The notes under the pieces: model-generated | Database searches by the model: none | Seen by the model: only the letters and a program-made list of their open reading frames with translations | Told to the model about the DNA's origin: nothing | Shown: positions 52,374 to 59,108 of the stretch, piece after piece | How positions within the stretch are numbered: the stretch's first letter is position 1 | Layout of the letters: each line of letters opens with the position of its first letter | Origin: DASVRZ01 sp038230215 | Lineage (GTDB): Bacteria > Verrucomicrobiota > Verrucomicrobiia > Chthoniobacterales > DASVRZ01 | DNA: 64,000 nt | NCBI GenBank assembly: GCA_038230215.1 | Contig: JBBRNR010000002.1 | Span: 186,001 to 250,000 of the forward strand | Direction of reading: 5' to 3' | Translations under genes and position numbers: made by a program

Positions 52374-53618
52374 ATGAGCAAATTCCCATTGATCGTTGCC
52401 ACCGTCGCGGGCTGGACCCTGGCCGCCAGCTCCATCATTTACAACACCACTAAATCGCCATCCATTACGACCGCACCTGCCTCGGCAGATCATTCCAGTT
52501 CTGGACACAATTCACGCACCAGCGGCAGCCTGGCTAATAACAATTCAAATGCCAGCAGCCGGTTGCTCGATTCCCAAATCGACGCGCGGCATCTTACGGC
52601 CGACAATGCCCAGAAAATCGATGATCCAGCCCGACGGCGCGAGGCTTTTACGGAATTGGGAGGCTTGCTGGCGGCGGGCGACCTCAAGAAAGCTCTCGAT
52701 ATGGCGAGCAAACTTCCTGCTGGAGCGGATCGCCGCGCCATGTTGAGCGGGATTTTCGGTCAGCTCGCCACTGTCGATCCGAAAAGTGCCCTGAATGCCG
52801 CCAAGAGTCTCACCGACCCTGCGGACAAGCGTTTTGCCTTGAAAAGTCTTGCTATGGAATGGGCCTTCGCCAGTCCCGATGAAAAAGGCGACGGCACCCT
52901 TGGGACGTCCGCCGCAATGAGTGTGACCCTCGCTCTGGCGGACAAAAATCCCGCAGAGGCTGCCGCTTTTGCCCAGAATGAGATTGAGGGCCGTGAGCGG
53001 AGTTTCATGAACTTGGCGGTTGCCAAGAGTTGGACGAAAACCGATCCAGTCGCTGCCGCCACCTTCGCATCGCAACTTGCCGAGGGCGATGGTCGCCAAT
53101 GGATCGTCACCAGCGTGGCGAATCAATGGGCCGACACCGACCCTGCGCACGCGGCGGCGTGGGTGGAAAAGTTTCCCGATGGCCGCGCGCGCAATCAGTC
53201 CATCGACCGCATTAGCAGCAAATGGGCGGAAACCAATCCAGGTCAGGCCATTCAATGGGCCAAAAACCTTCCGGCGGACAGCGGCCAGGGAGATGCCTAC
53301 CGCTCCATCGCAGGCACTTGGGCGGAGAAAGATCCCGCGAAGGCGGTCGCCTGGGCCACGCAAATTTCTGACCCGAACTCGCAGAAATCAGCCGTTAGTT
53401 CGGCGATCGGTCGTTGGGCTTCTTCTGACAGCCAGGCGGCTACCACAGCCGCTCTCAACATTTCAAATCCGGACACGCAGCAAGCGGCCATTGTGGCGAT
53501 TGGACACCGGATCGCCAGAGGCGATGCAAGCATGGCCACCACCTGGGTAAATAATTTTCCAGCCGGTCCACTCCGCGACACAGCGGCAAAAAGCCTGAAG
53601 GAACGTGGCGGACGTTAA
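52374..53618 (+). CDS. Membrane-anchored or secreted protein of WA-DP repeats
   Basis: A 414-residue protein with an N-terminal hydrophobic segment (about 5-22), a Ser/Asn-rich linker (30-65), and then about ten helical repeats of ~30 residues of the form WAxxDPxxAxxWAxxLPxGxxRxxAxxxIxxxWA. Such repeats are abundant in exported proteins of Verrucomicrobiota; a role in protein-protein contact at the envelope is inferred. No enzyme motif. The gene downstream is a convergent ECF sigma factor. Confidence 0.78.
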   Translation: MSKFPLIVATVAGWTLAASSIIYNTTKSPSITTAPASADHSSSGHNSRTSGSLANNNSNASSRLLDSQIDARHLTADNAQKIDDPARRREAFTELGGLLAAGDLKKALDMASKLPAGADRRAMLSGIFGQLATVDPKSALNAAKSLTDPADKRFALKSLAMEWAFASPDEKGDGTLGTSAAMSVTLALADKNPAEAAAFAQNEIEGRERSFMNLAVAKSWTKTDPVAAATFASQLAEGDGRQWIVTSVANQWADTDPAHAAAWVEKFPDGRARNQSIDRISSKWAETNPGQAIQWAKNLPADSGQGDAYRSIAGTWAEKDPAKAVAWATQISDPNSQKSAVSSAIGRWASSDSQAATTAALNISNPDTQQAAIVAIGHRIARGDASMATTWVNNFPAGPLRDTAAKSLKERGGR

Positions 53619-53683
53619 ATAGGCACGAAGATCGCGGGTCAGGGCCGATAATTACGGTTAGCAATCAACTGATTTCCAATAAG

Positions 53684-54256
53684 TTATAATTGATTTTCCA
53701 CTAAATCTTTTAACCGCATCATCCCTCGTCTGATACGGGCTTTTACCGTTCCCAAAGGCTGATCCAGCCGCGAGGCGATCTCGATTTGCGTGAGTCCGCC
53801 GAAGTAGGCCATCTCAATGGCTTCCCGCTGCTCTTGGGAGAGCTGCATGACTGCTGCACGAATAATTTTCCCCTTCTCCAACGAATCCACTTCGTCGGAG
53901 GAATCGCGCTGTCCGCTTGAGTTTTTGATCGCGGTCTCGGTCTCGACTTCATTACGGAGTCGGGCCCGGCGTTGGAGGGAACGCAGCCGGTCGATGGATT
54001 TATTACGGGTCAATGTCAACGCCCAAGTCAGCGGTTTACCGCGTTCGGGTACGTAGAAATGGGCCTTTTCCCAAATTTGAATAAACACGTCCTGGAGAAT
54101 GTCCTCGGCCTCGCGCTGATCATTTAAAACGCGCAAAGCAGCGGTGAATAGAATGCCGCTGAACCGCTCGTAAAGAGCCTCGAAGCTGAGCCGATCCCCC
54201 TGCGCGATGCGACGAAGAAGCTCCATTTCGAGCAGTTGTTCGGGCGGGTTCTCCAT
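53684..54256 (-). CDS. ECF-family RNA polymerase sigma factor
   Basis: A 190-residue sigma factor with region 2 (SFEALYERFSGILFTAALRVLNDQREAEDILQDVFIQIWEKA) and region 4 (LSQEQREAIEMAYFGGLTQIEIASRLDQPLGTVKARIRRGMMRLKDLV). A charged linker (about 105-125) joins them. The length and sequence suit the SigK-like group of ECF factors. No anti-sigma factor is recognised next to it. ATG 54256 (MENPPEQLLE) is used. The gene starts back-to-back with the PpiC isomerase gene. Confidence 0.92.
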   Translation of the reverse strand: MENPPEQLLEMELLRRIAQGDRLSFEALYERFSGILFTAALRVLNDQREAEDILQDVFIQIWEKAHFYVPERGKPLTWALTLTRNKSIDRLRSLQRRARLRNEVETETAIKNSSGQRDSSDEVDSLEKGKIIRAAVMQLSQEQREAIEMAYFGGLTQIEIASRLDQPLGTVKARIRRGMMRLKDLVENQL

Positions 54257-54327
54257 TGAAAAAGAAAAGACCAGAGAACTATGTCTGGAAATTTTTTGCC
54301 AGCAAGGTTTATCGTTTTCGAACAAGC

Positions 54328-55311
54328 ATGGAAGAAACACCACGAAAGATATGTCTCCCGCGCTGGTTGCTGGTGCTGAATTTTCTTTTATTGGGAGGAA
54401 TGCTCTGGCTGGTTATTGAGCGAAATTGGAAATTCCATGAGCCAATACAGGGAATTCCGTCCGTAGTCGCCAAAGTTAATGGAAGGCTCCTGTATGCGGT
54501 TGATTTGTTATCTGCGGCTCAGGTGGATAGACAGAAGCCGGACGCGGACCAACTGCGACTCGCCCTACGTCGGCTGATCCGAATGGAAGTCGTCTCGCAG
54601 CGAGTGATGAACCTGTCCATCGAGAAGGCAAAGATTGATAAAAGATGGGAAATCCAAAGTCATCAATTTCCAGATGCCGTCAGCTTGAAAACGGCCCTGA
54701 GGGCTGCTGGCTTGAGCGAAAACGATCTGCGCCAGCGTCTGGAAACCCAAATCCAGGCGGAAAGATGGCTGCGCGAGACGGCAAAAAGTGTTCCAACCAT
54801 AGCCGAGTGTCGGGCTTGGTTCACAGCTCACCCAGAGATTACAACGTTGCCCGAGGTGGCTAAAGCGAGTCATTTCGCCGCAATTTTTCCTCCAAATGGC
54901 ACTCCCGCTGAACTTCTGGAGAAAGTCGATCTGATCCGTGATGCCCAATCCCGACTGGCGGACGGAATCCCCTTTCCCCAGTTGATCGGCGCGTTGTCAG
55001 ACGATCCGGCGAAAAAAGTCACTTACGGCTCGCTCTTTTGGTTTCGACGCGAACGCATGGAGTCCGCGCTGGCCAAGGCCGCCTTTGCACAGCCGCTCAA
55101 TGAAATTGGCAAGCCGGTGGAAACGCGATTCGGGTTCCATTTGATTCTGGTTTCCGAGCGTCATCCCGCCGCTACGCTAACTTTTGAAGACGTGGCAGAT
55201 GAAGTCCGCCAATATTGCTGCGACGAGCAGGAACGGAAAAAAATTGAAGCTACTGTAACTGATCTCGTGCAACGTGCGAAGATCGAAATCCTCGACCCAC
55301 ATCTATTATGA
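54328..55311 (+). CDS. Membrane-anchored parvulin-type (PpiC) peptidyl-prolyl isomerase
   Basis: A 327-residue protein with a single N-terminal helix (about 12-30) and a SurA/PrsA-like helical domain starting VVAKVNGRLLYAVDLLSAAQ. A PpiC domain at about 175-285 includes SHFAAIFPP, DDPAKKVTYGSLFWFRRERM and VETRFGFHLILVSERHP. It should assist folding of exported proteins. ATG 54328 is preferred over TTG 54256, which would overlap the divergent sigma gene start. The stop overlaps the next gene by four bases. Confidence 0.82.
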   Translation: MEETPRKICLPRWLLVLNFLLLGGMLWLVIERNWKFHEPIQGIPSVVAKVNGRLLYAVDLLSAAQVDRQKPDADQLRLALRRLIRMEVVSQRVMNLSIEKAKIDKRWEIQSHQFPDAVSLKTALRAAGLSENDLRQRLETQIQAERWLRETAKSVPTIAECRAWFTAHPEITTLPEVAKASHFAAIFPPNGTPAELLEKVDLIRDAQSRLADGIPFPQLIGALSDDPAKKVTYGSLFWFRRERMESALAKAAFAQPLNEIGKPVETRFGFHLILVSERHPAATLTFEDVADEVRQYCCDEQERKKIEATVTDLVQRAKIEILDPHLL

Positions 55312-56147
55312 GCATTCGCATCGGAATCATCGGTCTCGGCATCATCGGTAGCCGCGTCGCCGCACAACTCAGAAAACGCGGCCACGAAGTCTATGTCTGG
55401 AGTCGTTCACCTCGACCCGTACCGAATTTTCTCGGGTCTGCCGAGGAAGTGGCGAAAGCGTGCGACATCCTCCAGTTTTTCGTCTCAGACGACGCCGCGC
55501 TGCTGCAAGCCGTCCAATCTGTCGCCAGCGTTCTAACCAAAAAACACGTCCTGCTTTTCCATCCGACCGTCTCCCCGGAAACGACCAAACGTGTCGGCGG
55601 CATTGTTAATAGCTTCGGTGCGCAATTTCTCGATTGCCCCTTTACAGGTAGCAAAATCGCGGCGGAAAATGGTGCGTTGGTTTACTATGTTGGCGGCGAT
55701 CCCGCACTGATCGAGAAGATGACTCCCATCCTCCTCGACAGCGCGAAAACTGTCGTGCCGATCGGCGAAGTCGGACAGGCGGCAGTGATGAAAATCGCGG
55801 CTAACATGATGATCGCCGGCATGTTGCAAGTGCTTGGAGAAGCGCTGGCCGTGACCAGCGCCGCCGGAATTTCGCTGGAAAAAGTGCAGGAGGCGCTCGC
55901 CCCGAACGCGATTCGTTCCCCGCTGATTGATATGAAACTCCCGTCCATTATCGCGGATGATTTTTCGCCGCATTTCACCGTGCAGCACATGATGAAAGAT
56001 CTGCGGCACGCGGCGAGTTTGAGCCGTCCCAAGAACATCGCCACACCGGCGATCGATGCGGCGCTCGCGTCGCTACAACGCGCGGAAGCCGACGGAAAAT
56101 CCGGCGAGGATTTCTCCATTCTAACCAAACTCGCCACGAAGTCCTGA
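55308..56147 (+). CDS. NAD(P)-dependent beta-hydroxyacid dehydrogenase (HIBADH family)
   Basis: A 279-residue Rossmann protein: GLGIIG (9-14), the substrate-binding DCPFTGSKIAAENGALVYYVGGD and catalytic Lys162 in GQAAVMKIAANMM. The substrate (3-hydroxyisobutyrate, succinic semialdehyde, glyoxylate or other) cannot be decided. Overlaps at both ends with neighbours place it inside the PpiC-YgfZ-cyclophilin unit. Confidence 0.85.
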   Translation: MSIRIGIIGLGIIGSRVAAQLRKRGHEVYVWSRSPRPVPNFLGSAEEVAKACDILQFFVSDDAALLQAVQSVASVLTKKHVLLFHPTVSPETTKRVGGIVNSFGAQFLDCPFTGSKIAAENGALVYYVGGDPALIEKMTPILLDSAKTVVPIGEVGQAAVMKIAANMMIAGMLQVLGEALAVTSAAGISLEKVQEALAPNAIRSPLIDMKLPSIIADDFSPHFTVQHMMKDLRHAASLSRPKNIATPAIDAALASLQRAEADGKSGEDFSILTKLATKS

Positions 56148-56953
56148 TGGAAGATTTTGCCATCGAGTTAGATCGTACTGTGCTGGAATTTCGCGGTGCG
56201 GACGTGGTGCGTTTTCTCAACGGCCAGCTCAGCAACGATGTTAGAAAACTCCAGTCTAACCTCGCAATGCACGCCTGCGTGATGACCGCCAAAGGCAAAA
56301 TGAACGCAGAGGTCTGGCTGACAAAACTAGACGATGGTATTCGCGTCGATGGTCCTCCTAACATGAGTGAGGAACTGTTCGCGCGCTTCGAGCGTTACAT
56401 CATTTCCGACGATGTTAGCATTACGGATGTTAGCTCCGAGTTGCATCTGACTCACCTTGTCGGCGAGAGCACTCGAATCCAATCCAAACGCTTCGGCGTC
56501 TCCGGCTGCGACCTTTGGAAAACTGCCAAAACTACCCACCCCCATCGCATTCTAACTCCGATGGAAGCCGAATCATTCCGCATCTCGCGGGGCGTCCCTC
56601 GTTGGGGCGCAGAACTCGACGAAAACACCCTGCCCAACGAAGCCGGACTCGACCGCGACTGCATCGACTACCATAAAGGTTGCTACATCGGGCAGGAAGT
56701 CATCAGCCGCATCAAGAGCGTTGGGCACGTCAATCGCCTTCTCATTCGCATTACTGCCCCGAAAAATTCCGTCATCGGCGCTCGCACCCCACTCCTCGTT
56801 GACGGACAACTTATCGGCAGCGTCACCAGCGCGGCTGTCAGTTTGGACTTGGAAAACATCGTCGCACTTGCTTACGTCAAGCGCGCCCACTCCGCGCCCG
56901 GCACCGTCATCCAGACCGCCGGTGGAGAGAGCCTTACCGTCCAATCCTTATGA
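56147..56953 (+). CDS. ygfZ: Folate-dependent YgfZ/GcvT-like Fe-S protein
   Basis: A 268-residue member of the GcvT-like YgfZ family with the diagnostic KGCYIGQE (177-184). The N-terminus reads FRGADVVRFLNGQLSNDV and the C-terminal barrel is present. YgfZ acts with tetrahydrofolate in the repair or assembly of certain Fe-S clusters. The start shares one base with the stop of the dehydrogenase. The gene contains seven CTAAC/GTTAG pentamers in 807 bases, far above expectation. Confidence 0.9.
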   Translation: MEDFAIELDRTVLEFRGADVVRFLNGQLSNDVRKLQSNLAMHACVMTAKGKMNAEVWLTKLDDGIRVDGPPNMSEELFARFERYIISDDVSITDVSSELHLTHLVGESTRIQSKRFGVSGCDLWKTAKTTHPHRILTPMEAESFRISRGVPRWGAELDENTLPNEAGLDRDCIDYHKGCYIGQEVISRIKSVGHVNRLLIRITAPKNSVIGARTPLLVDGQLIGSVTSAAVSLDLENIVALAYVKRAHSAPGTVIQTAGGESLTVQSL

Positions 56954-57516
56954 AACTCGCCTCACTTTTTTTCCTTGCCCTGCTCACTGCTGCACCTGCC
57001 GCCGAAGTAGCCGTCCTGTCGATCCAGATTCCAAGCGAAAAAGTTCCTAAACAAGTTGTTATCGAGCTTTATCCCGAATCCGCCCCACTTACCGTCGCCA
57101 ACTTCGAGAAACTCGCCCGCAAAAAATTCTACCAGGGCATGGCCTTCCACCGCGCCATTCCGGGCCGGCTCGTCCAAATTGGCGATCCACTCAGCAAAAA
57201 GAAAAAACCAAATCTTCCCGTTGGCACCGGCGGACCGGGTTACGTCATTCCCGCAGAGATTAAACTCTCCCACGCTGCCGGTTCCGTGGCGATGGGTCGT
57301 TTGCCCAATAATATCAACCCAAACAAAGCCTCCAACGGCAGCCAATTCTACGTCTGCCTCGTCCCGGCTCCGACCTTGAACGGCGAATACACCGTCTTCG
57401 GAAAAGTCATTAGCGGCTTGGAAGTCCTCGAAGCCATCAGCCACGGCGAGACCGATTCGAATCAAACTCCGCTCAGCCGCTCCGTCATCCGTTCCATCAA
57501 AATCCAGCAACAGTAA
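56950..57516 (+). CDS. Exported cyclophilin-type peptidyl-prolyl isomerase
   Basis: A 188-residue protein with a cleavable signal peptide (MKLASLFFLALLTAAPAA) followed by a cyclophilin domain: FHRAIPGRLVQIGDP, NGSQFYVCL and GEYTVFGKVISGLEVLEAI. It should act in the periplasm. Four-base overlap with ygfZ. Together with PpiC at the start of the unit it gives two exported isomerases in one operon. Confidence 0.88.
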   Translation: MKLASLFFLALLTAAPAAEVAVLSIQIPSEKVPKQVVIELYPESAPLTVANFEKLARKKFYQGMAFHRAIPGRLVQIGDPLSKKKKPNLPVGTGGPGYVIPAEIKLSHAAGSVAMGRLPNNINPNKASNGSQFYVCLVPAPTLNGEYTVFGKVISGLEVLEAISHGETDSNQTPLSRSVIRSIKIQQQ

Positions 57517-57541
57517 CGTCTTCCGCTGGAGTTCCATCCGA

Positions 57542-57916
57542 ATGGAAGATTTTTCCAAGGAAAACGCTGGCCGTGCGTTTCTTGGTAATGCTGGACGTTG
57601 CACGGCTTTTTCCTTAAAAAATCTGACGTTGCTTCCCTCGTATGATTCCTTTCCCGATCTTCCCAAGAGTCGACCGCAACTCCCGGCTTGGGCCTTCAGT
57701 CTGTCGGCCATCTTCATTTTGGCTGTCCTTTTCATCCCGCTCTACATCTGGTTTTTCTGCCGGGTGGAACCGATGGCCGACGAAATCGTGGTCCTCATTC
57801 GCAAGACCGAAAAAAATCCTGCGCAGGGTGCCGTTCTCGCGGCCAAGGATGAAAAAGGCATCCAACTCGATGTGCTGGCCGAGGGCCGCCATTTCCTGAA
57901 TCCCTACATTTACTGA
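57542..57916 (+). pseudogene. N-terminal fragment of an SPFH/band-7 type membrane protein cut by an IS remnant
   Basis: A 124-residue open frame. Around residues 48-70 there is one strong membrane helix (AFSLSAIFILAVLFIPLYIWFF), then EIVVLIRKTEKNP...IQLDVLAEGRHFLNPYIY, typical of the beginning of an SPFH domain. At 57917 the sequence switches to IS3-type DNA, whose first bases TGA end the frame. The rest of the SPFH domain is not found on the far side, so the gene has lost most of its length. The exact start is uncertain. Confidence 0.7.
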
Positions 57917-58612
57917 GGTTGTCCCGATATGGTGGACATGGATGGGGAACCGGGGTCATTAGTTAGTGGTGTTTGGTTTCGAAGTCCACAGGGGATTGGT
58001 AGCCGAGGGCGCTGTGGAGCCGCACGCGGTTGTAAAAGGTGTGGACGTAGCTGAAGACAGCCAGTTGGGCGGAGGCACGAGTGAGGTAAGGAGTTTGCCC
58101 GCCACACTCGGTTTTCAGGGTGGCCCAGAAGCTTTCCATGTGGGCGTTGTCATAGCAGTTGGCTTTGCGGCTCATGCTTTGGGTGAGGCCCTTTTTCTCC
58201 AGCAGCTCCCGATAGCAGCTGCTGGCGTATTGCTGACCCTGATCGCTGTGATGGATGAGCGGCTGGTCCGATCGTCGATGCGCCAGCGCCTGTCGCAGGG
58301 CGTTCTCGCACAGGGCCGTGTCGATCCGGCTGCTGAAGGCCAGGCCCACGATCCGGCGGCTGCCCTGATCCATCACCCCAGCCACGTAGAGCCAGCCTTC
58401 ACGGGTGGGGACGAAGGTGATATCCGCGACCAGACTTCGCCTGCCCGGGTGGCCACGGGCCGTTGCAAAAGCCGGTTGGGGGCAGGTGCCCGGTCACTGC
58501 TTTTGGTGGTTTGCGGACGGAAGCGGCCGCGCTGGATGCCGCGCACTCCCTCCACCTGCATCAGGCGGCGCACTCGTTTGGCCGAGCACCGCTGCCCGCT
58601 CTTGCGCAGGGC
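57917..58612 (-). mobile_element. IS3-family insertion sequence remnant
   Basis: The left end begins TGAGGTTGTCCCGATATGGT. The element contains only the C-terminal two-thirds of orfB, and orfA with the other terminus is missing. The right boundary (about 58605-58620) is set by where transposase similarity stops and toxin-like sequence begins, so it is approximate. Confidence 0.75.
57963..58573 (-). pseudogene. IS3-family OrfB transposase, truncated and frameshifted
   Basis: From the 5' side, KRVRRLMQVEGVRGIQRGRFRP and PNRLLQRPVATRAGEVW give the helper part of OrfB. Near 58425 a single base appears missing (TGG-TCGCGGATATCACC where TGG-GTC-GCG is expected). The catalytic core therefore continues in a different frame as GVMDQGSRRIVGLAF, HHSDQGQQY and MESFWATLKTE (second Asp and Glu of DDE). 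The upstream third is absent. Confidence 0.82.
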
Positions 58613-58811
58613 TGCGGATGAGAATTATGATCTCCTCAAGAATGATGTGAGACATCCGTCGTTTCACTTCAAAAAGGTTGGGAGATTATGGTCAATTCGT
58701 GTCGGCATTCACTATCGCGCATCGCAGTCGAAGATGGTTCCGATATCGTGTGGTTCTGGATTGGACAACCATAGTGAATACGACAGAATTATCACTGGCC
58801 GACGAAAGTGA
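58612..58811 (+). pseudogene. Decayed RelE/ParE-superfamily toxin fragment
   Basis: The plus strand reads ENYDLLKNDVRHPSFHFKKV then LWSIRVGIHYRA, the middle of a RelE-like toxin (usual pattern: NPxHPSLxFKxV...YSVRIxxxYRA). The expected continuation AVEDGSDIVWFWIG appears in the +1 frame, and HSEYDRII returns in the first frame, so two compensating frameshifts are present. The N-terminus and any antitoxin are missing, lost at the IS3 junction. Confidence 0.6.
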
Positions 58812-59012
58812 ACCCGACGAATCGCCTCGGGAGGTGGCTGTTTGGGAATGCTAATGTCTCCAAAATTGCCCTCGGCGATCTCGTCCGACTCGGTTCTGTT
58901 TTGTCGGCTTGGCAAGGGACTTATCACCTTTCCTTTTATTAGTTAAGCGCAGGAAAACGAAGTTTCCAAGACAAGTGCTTTCCCAAAACAAGAGTTTTGG
59001 ACGAGGGGAGTT

Positions 59013-59094
59013 GTAGAGTCGAGCCTGTGGCTCGAAGAGACCGGAGGGAGAACGAACTATGAGCCATCCAATCGAGCCACAGGCTCGACACTAC
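59013..59094. repeat. REPIN: paired inverted REP sequences downstream of ileS
   Basis: GTAGAGTCGAGCCTGTGGCT (59013 on, arm to 59035) faces its near-perfect reverse complement at 59072-59094 across a 36-base spacer, with one mismatch in 23. Each arm contains the hairpin TCGAGCC-TGT-GGCTCGA and a 5' GTAG. It lies 14 bases from the ileS stop. It is the only feature in the 297-base gap 58812-59108 apart from a doubtful 44-residue frame. Confidence 0.8.
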
Positions 59095-59108
59095 AGGTTC
59101 AAGCCCCC

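Noticed and set aside
57966..58811. 281-codon plus-strand frame
   Set aside because: The first 200 codons are antisense to the IS3 transposase. Only the last ~65 codons have meaning, as the toxin remnant listed separately.
58808..58942. 44-codon frame starting GTG after the toxin remnant
   Set aside because: No ribosome binding site, no family, and it lies in a decayed region. Probably chance.
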